This document shows positions 1 to 5,830 of a stretch of DNA of 7,295 bases, piece by piece. Source of the DNA: an uncultured Rhodospirillales bacterium (GTDB lineage Bacteria; Pseudomonadota; Alphaproteobacteria; Acetobacterales; Acetobacteraceae); assembly GCA_903928045.1 (NCBI GenBank), contig CAIYPH010000606.1, positions 1 through 7,295 on the forward strand, read 5' to 3'. Both the position numbers and the translations under genes were made by a program. Position 1 is the first letter of the stretch. Each line of letters begins with the position of its first letter. The notes under the pieces were generated by a model that saw nothing but the letters and a program-made list of their open reading frames with translations, had not been told where the DNA came from and did no database searches.

Positions 1-155
1 CCACCAAGGGCGGTCGCGTCTTCCTCCATCATCCGCGTCAGGGTGGCAACACCAGCGGTCAGGCAGAAGCGCTCGAAGCTGGCACCATCAGCATCCCAGG
101 CGTCCGTCACCAGAGCCGTGGCGGCCTGCGGCGCGGGTGTGGTACTTCTCTTCAT
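1..155 (-). CDS. IS256-family transposase, N-terminal fragment (runs off window)
   Basis: Reading leftward from an ATG at 155-153 gives 51 codons that stay open to the window edge. After a polar, Ala/Thr-rich start, the translation contains FERFCLTAGVATLTRMMEED followed by ATALGG. This matches the N-terminal signature of IS256-family (mutator-type) DDE transposases, where a FERFC..AG block precedes an MMEED-type acidic helix. The enzyme would catalyse cut-and-paste or copy-out transposition of its own element. The catalytic DDE core lies outside the window, so intactness cannot be judged. An AAGGAGA ribosome-binding site 8 nt upstream (164-170) supports this start. The gene diverges from the regulator starting at 278. 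Family assignment rests on the motif alone; the reading frame and start are clear. Confidence 0.8.
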   Translation of the reverse strand, partial: MKRSTTPAPQAATALVTDAWDADGASFERFCLTAGVATLTRMMEEDATALG

Positions 156-163
156 GGCGTTGC

Positions 164-170
164 TCTCCTT
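164..170 (-). promoter_or_regulatory. Ribosome-binding site of the transposase
   Basis: The minus strand reads AAGGAGA here, 8 nt before the ATG at 155. This near-consensus Shine-Dalgarno sequence fixes the transposase start. Confidence 0.7.
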
Positions 171-277
171 TGAGGATTCGACACCCCGAGCCTAACGGCT
201 CAAGGCGGGCAACGCCGACCAACCTATTTCAACATCGGGCGGGACATCCCCGAAACCACCTCGTTGGGATTTCAAAA

Positions 278-1027
278 ATGCGTATCCTGCTCGCCCAAGG
301 TCACAGCGCCGAAGCCAAAGCCACCATCGCCCTGCTGGGCGAAGCCGGCGGAATCGTTGATCATGTCCGCACCGGGCGCGATGCGCTGATGTATCTCCAG
401 ACCTATGAATACGACATCGTCGTGCTCGACCGCTCGCTCGCCGACGGTGACGGCGGTGACGCGCTCCGCCGCTTCCGTGCCCAGGGCTTCAACACCCCGG
501 TGCTGATGCTGGCCGATTTCACCTCCGGCCGCGCCCGTGCCCAGGCGCTGCGCGCCGGTGCCGACGACCTGCTCTCCAAGCCCTACGATCCCGAGGAATT
601 CTCCGCGCGCGTCGAGGCGGTGGTGCGTCGTCGCAACGGCTTCGCCCGGTCCGTGCTGCGGGTTGGCCCGCTCGAAATCGACATGGCCAGCCGCGAAGTG
701 CGCATCGACGATCAGCCCCTCGCGGTCACCCGCAAGGAATACGCGATCCTCGAGCTGATGGCGCTGCGCAAGGGGCGGGTGATCCCCAAGCAGAACTTCC
801 TCGACCACCTCTACACCGGCCTCGACGGCCCCGAGACCCGGGTGATCGACGTGTTCATCTGCAATCTCCGCAAGAAGCTGGCGAACTGGGGCTTCGGCAA
901 CCTGATCGACACCGTTCGTGGCCACGGCTACATCATGCGTGACTTGGCAGACGTGCCGGCGGCGGTGGTGCCGCTCCCCGCGATCGCCCGCCAAGCCCAG
1001 CCCGCGCCCCTTCGCGCTGTCGGGTGA
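278..1027 (+). CDS. CtrA-like OmpR-family response regulator with degenerate receiver
   Basis: This 249-residue protein has a receiver (about 1-118) and a winged-helix DNA-binding domain (about 125-222), with an Ala/Pro-rich tail. Its resemblance to CtrA, the alphaproteobacterial cell-cycle and motility regulator, is strong: MRILL start, NTPVLML, GADD, KPYDPEE, AVVRR, LELMALRKG, and a recognition helix RVIDVFICNLRKKL (188-201) nearly identical to CtrA's. The receiver is odd. Asp51 and Lys101 are present, but CtrA's acidic cluster (E7, D8, D9) is Q7, G8, H9, and the switch Ser is Ala79. Mg-dependent phosphorylation is therefore doubtful, and it may act constitutively or be controlled by another route. 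I chose ATG 278 because homology begins there; an in-frame GTG at 137 would overlap the transposase start. The SD is weak (GGGA, 266-269). It is a paralogue or divergent form rather than certain CtrA. Confidence 0.88.
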   Translation: MRILLAQGHSAEAKATIALLGEAGGIVDHVRTGRDALMYLQTYEYDIVVLDRSLADGDGGDALRRFRAQGFNTPVLMLADFTSGRARAQALRAGADDLLSKPYDPEEFSARVEAVVRRRNGFARSVLRVGPLEIDMASREVRIDDQPLAVTRKEYAILELMALRKGRVIPKQNFLDHLYTGLDGPETRVIDVFICNLRKKLANWGFGNLIDTVRGHGYIMRDLADVPAAVVPLPAIARQAQPAPLRAVG

Positions 1028-1130
1028 TCCGCGGACGGTAATGGATCGACACCGCGGCGCCAGCCGGCCCGCTGTGTCGGAAGTGAGTTGGATTGGGGTG
1101 GGCTGCAGAGCGGCCCCGGTCCGGTCCTGG

Positions 1131-1157
1131 CCCGGCACCCGGAGACGGGATGCCGGG
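1131..1157 (+). other. Strong GNRA-capped stem-loop between regulator and kinase genes
   Basis: CCCGGCA (1131-1137) pairs with TGCCGGG (1151-1157). Inside it, CCCG (1138-1141) pairs with CGGG (1146-1149) around a GAGA tetraloop, with A1150 as the only bulge. The result is an 11-bp, mostly GC stem closed by a GNRA-type loop. The sequence after it (TGTTGCTTCATTCT) is T-rich but has no run of T, so it is a poor intrinsic terminator. It could be a 3'-end stabiliser for the regulator mRNA or a leader structure of the kinase. It also buries the alternative ATG at 1150 and the GGAGA before it, which argues against that start for the kinase. Confidence 0.55.
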
Positions 1158-1201
1158 CGATGTTGCTTCATTCTGCCGTGGCCGCAATAATCAGCGGTCC
1201 C

Positions 1202-1211
1202 AAGGGGAAGA
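1202..1211 (+). promoter_or_regulatory. Likely ribosome-binding site of the hybrid kinase
   Basis: AAGGGGAAGA lies just upstream of GTG 1216 and is the best Shine-Dalgarno match near the kinase start. An ATG at 1212 is out of frame and hits a stop at once, so GTG 1216 (or GTG 1222) is the likely initiator. Confidence 0.5.
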
Positions 1212-1215
1212 AGAT

Positions 1216-4059
1216 GTGAGTGTGCTGATCTCCCCGAGCGCGCTGCGACGCCGCATTCAGACGCTGACCGGGGTCTCCTGCCCGGTGTGCCTGCTCGCCG
1301 TGATCGTCGCTGTCGCGCTCGTTGGTATTTCCACCGGCGCGGTGCTGCTCGATCGCGTGCGCGCGCAGCAGCAGGCGGCGCTCGCCGCCAAGGGGATCGT
1401 CGACATTGCCCGCCAGCGCACGGTCGACCTGTTCGTGCGGCTTGAAAGCATTGTCCGCGCGGTCGAGGATTCGGCCAGCGCCAGCGTGACCACCGATGCC
1501 GGGCGAAGCCAGGTTGAGGCAGTGATCGCCCAGCGCCGCCGCGCCGAGCCGCGCTTGATCGCCTTGTATCTGCTCGATGCGGCCGGAGGCGTCGTCGCCG
1601 GTTCCACCACCACCGCCACCCGTGCCGGCACCATCGTGCCGGCCTGCCTGCATGATGACCGGCCTGACGCCGAGCAGGTCGCGCTGCGGGCCTTCAGCAT
1701 CGAGCAGTCGGGCGCCGGCGCCCTGCGCGGCATCTGCGTCGCCCGCGGCCTGCGCCGCGATGGCTTCAGCGGCTCCGTGCTCGCCGTCGTTGCCGCCGAT
1801 CTGCTCGCCGGGCAGTTCGCCGATCTCAGCATCGGCGCGCATGCGTCGATGGCACTGCTCGACGACAACAGCCGCCCCCTCGCGCTGATCGCCAGTGGCC
1901 AGCCGGTGATAACCAATCCCGGCGCGGCCTACCGCCTGCCCGACTGGGACTCGGTGCTACGCGGCCAGACCACTGATCCGGCCACCGGCAGCATCGTCGA
2001 GGCCCGCCGGATCGATTCGCCCTTCGGCGCCATCGTCGCCATCATGATCCCCTCCGAGGACGCGCTCGCGGTATGGCAGGCGCGCACTTTGCTGATCGGC
2101 AGTTCGACGGTGATCGTGCTGATTTTCATGGCCCTCGCGGTCATCGCGGTAAAGACGTGTGAACGCCGCGAGCGCGACCGGCTCGATCGCCTGGCCGGCT
2201 TGACGCTGGATATGCGCAGCGGGGTCGACGCCATCGCCACCCAGGATCGCGTCGTGACGCTGGCCTGTGAGCAACTCGGCTGCGTCCTCGTGCCGTTCGA
2301 GACCAACCCTTCGGCCCAACTCGCGCGCCCGCCGGAACTGACGCTCCCCGGCTCGGAGCTGGTGCTCGTCGGCCGCGCCGCTCTGAGCAAGCGCGACGGG
2401 TCGCGATTCTCGGTGGCTGACTTGACGTTCCTCACCGTTCTGTCTCGCATCGGCGCGATCCAGGTCGGCTCGGCCGGGCGGATCGCGGAAACCCAGACGG
2501 CGATCGACACGCTGCGCAGCACGGCGGAATCCTATCGCGCTGGCATGGAGGCGGTGCTGCTCGAAATGCCGGACGCCACCTTCACCCTCGATGGCGATTG
2601 GCGCTTCGTCAGCAGCAACCGCAATGCCGACCGGGTGTTCGGCGAATATGCCGAAGACATCAAGGGGCGGGCGATCTGGGAGGTGTTCCCCGAGCTTGAG
2701 GGCACCATTTTCGACACCGAATGTCGCCGCGCCCTGGCCGGCCGCCATTCGGCCGAGTTCGAGATGAAGTGGCTGCGCAACGAGACCTGGCTGATGGTGC
2801 ACGTGCACCCCCGCGGCAATGGCCTCGTCGTCTATATGCAGGACATCAGCCGCCAGGTCGCTACCGACGACAAGCTGCGCCAGGCCGCCAAGATGGAAGC
2901 GATCGGGCGGCTGACCGGCGGCATCGCGCATGACTTCAACAACTTGCTCACCGTCATTCTCGGCAATATCGAAATGCTCGACTTCGAGCTGCCCGAGGCC
3001 GGCGAATCCCGCGAAATGCATGACCAGATCCGCCGCGCGGCGCAAAGTGCCGCCGAGCTGACGCATCAGCTGCTCGCCTTTGCGCGCCGTCAGCCGTTGT
3101 CGCCGAGCGAGGTGGACGTCTCGCGCCTGGTCATCGGCCTCGATGGGCTGCTGCGTCGCACCCTCGGCACCAATGTCACACTCGACATTCGCTGCGCCCC
3201 CTCGCTTTGGCGGGCCAGGGTCGATCCTACGCAGTTGGAAAACGCCATCGTCAACCTGGCGATCAATGCGCGCGACGCGATCCCGAGCGGGCGGGCCGGG
3301 CGGCTGGTGATCGACGCCAATAATATCGTCATCCGCAAGACCGACATCGACCAATGGGGCGAACTGCGCCCCGGCAATTACGTGGTCATCTCCGTGACCG
3401 ATAACGGCACCGGCATCCCGCGGGATCTGCTGGGCAAGGTGTTCGAGCCCTTCTTCACTACCAAGCCAGCGGGGCGGGGCACCGGGCTTGGGCTGGCGAT
3501 GGTCTATGGATATGTCAGCCAATCCGGCGGCCATGTCCGGATCGTCAGCGACGAAGGGCGCGGCACCACAGTTCGTGTTTATCTGCCTGGCCTGGGTGAA
3601 CAGGCGCGCTCGGACGCGCCGCCTCCACCGGCACCCGTGCCGGTGCGCCCGGCCGAGGAGCCGCCGGTGCCTCAGGCGCATGGCGAGCGGATCCTGGTGG
3701 TCGAGGACTCGGAAATGGTCCGCGGTTATACTCAGAACGTGCTGACCAGCCTGGGCTACGAGGTGATCAGCGCCTCCGATGGCGGTGAAGCGATGGGCTT
3801 GATCGAGCGTGGCCTGCGGCCGGATCTGCTGTTAACCGACGTGCTTTTGCCCAATGGCATGGACGGGCTGGCGGTTGCGGAGCACGTGTTGAAGAAAGTG
3901 CCGGGGGTGCCGGTGATATATATGTCCGGCTATGTCGAGAATATCGACATCCACAAGTCGCGCCTCGACCCCCATGTCAACCTGCTGCTCAAGCCGTTTC
4001 GCCGTGCCAGCCTCGCCAGCATGGTCCGCGCGCGGCTCGATAGCGCGGAGGTTCGCTGA
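1216..4059 (+). CDS. CckA-type membrane hybrid histidine kinase (Cache-PAS-HisKA-HATPase-receiver)
   Basis: This 947-residue inner-membrane sensor kinase would autophosphorylate on His and pass the phosphate to its own receiver and on to partner proteins. In order: TM1 (about 22-45); periplasmic sensor (46-290) with double-Cache-like features (ALYLLDAAGGVVAG near 116, a second lobe MALLDD...) and only two Cys, 144 and 174; TM2 (291-312); a poorly conserved, possibly GAF-like segment; PAS (about 444-555); HisKA with GGIAHDFNN, His572; N box around N676-N684; DNGTGIP at 729; FEPFF at 743; GRGTGLGLA at 753; a Pro-rich linker; receiver with E830/D831, phospho-acceptor Asp875, Ser904 and Lys926. 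All catalytic residues are intact. The HDFNN phosphorylation motif and C-terminal receiver are the CckA arrangement, but the Cache-like sensor is not typical of CckA. The start is uncertain: GTG 1216 has the better SD, while ATG 1150 sits in a hairpin. Confidence 0.9.
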   Translation: MSVLISPSALRRRIQTLTGVSCPVCLLAVIVAVALVGISTGAVLLDRVRAQQQAALAAKGIVDIARQRTVDLFVRLESIVRAVEDSASASVTTDAGRSQVEAVIAQRRRAEPRLIALYLLDAAGGVVAGSTTTATRAGTIVPACLHDDRPDAEQVALRAFSIEQSGAGALRGICVARGLRRDGFSGSVLAVVAADLLAGQFADLSIGAHASMALLDDNSRPLALIASGQPVITNPGAAYRLPDWDSVLRGQTTDPATGSIVEARRIDSPFGAIVAIMIPSEDALAVWQARTLLIGSSTVIVLIFMALAVIAVKTCERRERDRLDRLAGLTLDMRSGVDAIATQDRVVTLACEQLGCVLVPFETNPSAQLARPPELTLPGSELVLVGRAALSKRDGSRFSVADLTFLTVLSRIGAIQVGSAGRIAETQTAIDTLRSTAESYRAGMEAVLLEMPDATFTLDGDWRFVSSNRNADRVFGEYAEDIKGRAIWEVFPELEGTIFDTECRRALAGRHSAEFEMKWLRNETWLMVHVHPRGNGLVVYMQDISRQVATDDKLRQAAKMEAIGRLTGGIAHDFNNLLTVILGNIEMLDFELPEAGESREMHDQIRRAAQSAAELTHQLLAFARRQPLSPSEVDVSRLVIGLDGLLRRTLGTNVTLDIRCAPSLWRARVDPTQLENAIVNLAINARDAIPSGRAGRLVIDANNIVIRKTDIDQWGELRPGNYVVISVTDNGTGIPRDLLGKVFEPFFTTKPAGRGTGLGLAMVYGYVSQSGGHVRIVSDEGRGTTVRVYLPGLGEQARSDAPPPPAPVPVRPAEEPPVPQAHGERILVVEDSEMVRGYTQNVLTSLGYEVISASDGGEAMGLIERGLRPDLLLTDVLLPNGMDGLAVAEHVLKKVPGVPVIYMSGYVENIDIHKSRLDPHVNLLLKPFRRASLASMVRARLDSAEVR

Positions 4060-4070
4060 GAACCGATGAC

Positions 4071-4158
4071 GATATCACTCACGGGTTCGCGATATCGAGA
4101 CGACGTGAAAATTGTTAATAACAGATATTTGCGCGGCGCCGCTCAACCATGTTAATGT
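4071..4158 (+). promoter_or_regulatory. Probable promoter/operator region of the second regulator
   Basis: This AT-rich stretch lies in the 106-bp gap after the kinase. GATATC occurs at 4071-4076 and 4091-4096, exactly 20 bp apart (about two helical turns). TGTTAAT occurs at 4113-4119 and 4150-4156, 37 bp apart. The first copy is part of an 11-bp palindrome, TGTTAATAACA (4113-4123). A 10-bp palindrome GCGGCGCCGC (4133-4142) lies between the copies. TTGCGC (4129-4134) and TTAATG (4152-4157), 17 bp apart, could serve as -35 and -10 elements, putting transcription start at or next to the ATG. The repeats are seen directly; their function is inferred. Confidence 0.4.
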
Positions 4159-4165
4159 GTAGTCC

Positions 4166-4966
4166 ATGAGTTCATCTGGCCTCACCGCGAACGTTGACTC
4201 GGACCTCCTGAAGGAGCCGTCGGTGTTGCTCGTCGAGGATGACCCCGACGTCGCATCGACCATCCGGCGTTATATCGAGCGCAACGGCATCAAGGTCGAT
4301 TGGGCGCGCAACGGGGCGGAGGCGATCCAGCTCAAGGAGAGCGCCAAGCCGGATATCGTGCTGGTCGACCTCACGCTGCCCGACGTTGATGGCAGTCAGC
4401 TCGTGAAGAAATTCGCCGCCCAGCAGGATTGCGGGGTGATCGTGGTGTCCGGCCGGTCCGACGAGATCGAGCGGATCGTCGGTATCGAGCAGGGTGCCGA
4501 CGACTATGTGACGAAGCCGGTCCCGCTGCGTGAACTGCTGGCCCGTATTCGCGCCGTGCATCGTCGCGCGGCCCGCGCCGCCGTGGTACAGGCGCCGATC
4601 GTGGCGGAGCCGCAGCAGGCGGTGGCGCCAGCGACCGAGATCATGCTTGGCTCGACCCGGGTTGATCTCCGTCGGCGCACCGCGATGAGCGCGCAGCAAA
4701 CGCCGATCCATCTGACCTCCGCCGAATTCTCCGCGCTCGAGCAACTCGTCGAGGCGATGCCGGAGCCGGTATCGCGCGAGAAGATCTGCAGCCACGCCTT
4801 GCGCCGGGCCTTCCATGTCGCGGATCGCGGGGTTGACCAGTTGATCCTCGGTTTGCGCCGCAAACTCTTCGCCGATAACATCGCGTTGAGTGTCATCGTC
4901 TCGGTGCGCGGCCAGGGCTACGCCATCGCGGGTGACCGCGAATTGCTGGCGGTGCGGCCGGCTTAA
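4166..4966 (+). CDS. OmpR/PhoB-family response regulator (canonical receiver)
   Basis: This 266-residue cytoplasmic transcription factor has a receiver (about 18-132) with every expected residue: E24/D25/D26, phospho-acceptor Asp68 (DIVLVDLTLPDVDG), Ser95 and Lys117 (ADDYVTKP). An Ala/Pro/Gln-rich linker (about 135-157) leads to a winged-helix domain (about 159-255). Its recognition helix is RGVDQLILGLRRKL (221-234), followed by the VRGQGYAI wing. It should bind DNA as a phosphorylation-dependent dimer. It lies 106 bp after the hybrid kinase on the same strand, so that kinase is the natural candidate partner, directly or through a phosphotransfer protein not present here. ATG 4166 has no visible SD, and a -10-like TTAATG ends 8 nt before it, which suggests a leaderless mRNA. 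The roughly 17-residue extension before the receiver makes a slightly later start possible, but I see no better codon. Confidence 0.9.
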   Translation: MSSSGLTANVDSDLLKEPSVLLVEDDPDVASTIRRYIERNGIKVDWARNGAEAIQLKESAKPDIVLVDLTLPDVDGSQLVKKFAAQQDCGVIVVSGRSDEIERIVGIEQGADDYVTKPVPLRELLARIRAVHRRAARAAVVQAPIVAEPQQAVAPATEIMLGSTRVDLRRRTAMSAQQTPIHLTSAEFSALEQLVEAMPEPVSREKICSHALRRAFHVADRGVDQLILGLRRKLFADNIALSVIVSVRGQGYAIAGDRELLAVRPA

Positions 4967-5020
4967 CGCAACCCTGACGCTGACTGCGGCACTTCTGGTC
5001 GGCCGCGTCGCGATTCTGCG

Positions 5021-5034
5021 CTCCGCGGGCGGAG
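5021..5034 (+). promoter_or_regulatory. Hairpin overlapping the lytic transglycosylase ribosome-binding site
   Basis: CTCCGC (5021-5026) and GCGGAG (5029-5034) form a perfect inverted repeat. Pairing CTCCG with CGGAG leaves a CGGG loop. The right arm contains the GGAG Shine-Dalgarno sequence 7 nt before ATG 5042, so folding would hide the ribosome-binding site and could limit translation. The repeat is seen directly; regulation is inferred. Confidence 0.4.
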
Positions 5035-5041
5035 TGCCTGC

Positions 5042-5815
5042 ATGTCACCACAGCGAACCCCCTTTCGGCTTGCCTTCGGCGCCGCCCTGGCGTTGGCTGC
5101 GGTTTGGCCGGCGGTGGGGCGGGCCGAGCAGGCGGCGCCGAGCTGCCAGGAGGCGGCCGGCGAGGCGGAGCGGGACTGGAACCTGCCGGCCGGGATGCTG
5201 GCCGCCATCGGCCGGGTCGAGAGTGGGCGGTCCGTGCCGGGGGGGAGCCTCGCCTGGCCATGGACCATCAACGCCGCTGGGCGGGGGCAGCATTTTTCCA
5301 GCAAGCAGGAGGCGATGGTCGCGGTGGCGACGTTGCAGTCCCACGGGATCCGCTCGATCGACGTCGGGTGTTTTCAGATCAACCTCTCCTATCATCCCGG
5401 CGCCTTCACCTCCCTTGATGACGCTTTCGATCCGCGCAGCAATGCGGCTTATGCCGCGCGGTTTTTGACCGATTTGCGCAACCGCGCCGGGTCCTGGGAC
5501 GCGGCGATCGGTGGCTATCACTCGGCCAGCGCGGGCAAGGGGGATGCCTATCGCGCCCGCGTACTCGCCGCCTGGTCCGATGCGCCGCGGGCGGGGACAA
5601 TGGCCGCGGTGACGCTCCCGCCGGCCGGGGGGGCGATGCTTCCCGTGGTGCATGCCGGCCCGCCGCCCACCGCGGCCGGTGGCAAGGCGGTGGTGTGGCA
5701 GGTGGCCTCGCAGGCCATGGGCATTCGGGTATGGAACGCGGCACCGGCGGCGCCGCGTGATCCCTTCGCATCCTCCTTTCCGCCGGTGCGGCCGCTGGTG
5801 GTGGCAGCCCGCTAG
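5042..5815 (+). CDS. Secreted lytic transglycosylase (SLT domain)
   Basis: This 257-residue exported protein would cleave the MurNAc-GlcNAc bond in peptidoglycan, forming 1,6-anhydro ends. A signal peptide (about 1-28: basic start, Ala/Leu core, likely cut after VGRA) is followed by an SLT/goose-lysozyme-like domain (about 35-180). It has the catalytic Glu in GRVESGRS (Glu60), WPWTIN (72-77), the DVGCFQINLSYHPGAF block (107-122), FDPRSNAAYAARFL, and GYHSA (158-162). The C-terminal 75 or so residues are Ala/Pro/Gly-rich and look disordered. No lipobox is seen, so a periplasmic soluble form is likely; C35 and C110 could form a disulfide. GGAG lies 7 nt before the ATG. It follows the regulator by 75 bp on the same strand and may be co-transcribed. 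Such enzymes can open the wall for flagella or secretion machines, but the window shows no such genes. Confidence 0.88.
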   Translation: MSPQRTPFRLAFGAALALAAVWPAVGRAEQAAPSCQEAAGEAERDWNLPAGMLAAIGRVESGRSVPGGSLAWPWTINAAGRGQHFSSKQEAMVAVATLQSHGIRSIDVGCFQINLSYHPGAFTSLDDAFDPRSNAAYAARFLTDLRNRAGSWDAAIGGYHSASAGKGDAYRARVLAAWSDAPRAGTMAAVTLPPAGGAMLPVVHAGPPPTAAGGKAVVWQVASQAMGIRVWNAAPAAPRDPFASSFPPVRPLVVAAR

Positions 5816-5830
5816 GCGCGCGTCAGCGCC
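5815..5830. terminator. Short hairpin at the convergent gene junction
   Basis: GGCGC (5815-5819) pairs with GCGCC (5826-5830) across a 6-nt loop, spanning the two stop codons of the converging genes. There is no T tract on either side, so intrinsic termination is uncertain. The 5-bp stem may also be chance in GC-rich DNA. Confidence 0.25.

Larger units (their letters stand above)
1..252. mobile_element. One end of an IS256-family insertion sequence (partial)
   Basis: The transposase start at 155 reads into the left edge, so the element's end must lie between 156 and the regulator start at 278. This stretch has no gene. It contains a small inverted repeat (GAGCC/GGCTC, 188-201) and then GGGCGGGACATCCCC (237-251). 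Read inward, the latter gives GGGGATGTCCCGCCC, which resembles terminal inverted repeats of IS256-type elements. I therefore place the tip at roughly 240-252. The opposite end and the target-site duplication (usually 8-9 bp in this family) are outside the window, so the boundary is inferred. Confidence 0.5.

Noticed and set aside
137..277. N-terminal extension of the CtrA-like protein from GTG 137
   Set aside because: The extra 47 residues have no homology to the family, would overlap the divergent transposase start, and lie within the likely insertion-sequence end.
272..1171. 299-codon minus-strand frame opposite the CtrA-like regulator
   Set aside because: It is the antisense shadow of a well-supported regulator and has low-complexity composition.
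1957..3681. 574-codon open frame on the minus strand opposite the hybrid kinase
   Set aside because: It lies wholly antisense to a gene with intact kinase motifs. Its translation is rich in Arg, Gly, His and Asp with no recognisable domain, as expected of a shadow frame in GC-rich DNA.
4115..4129. CtrA binding box (TTAA-N7-TTAA) before the second regulator
   Set aside because: The first half, TTAA, is present, but the base block seven positions later is TATT, so the consensus is not met.
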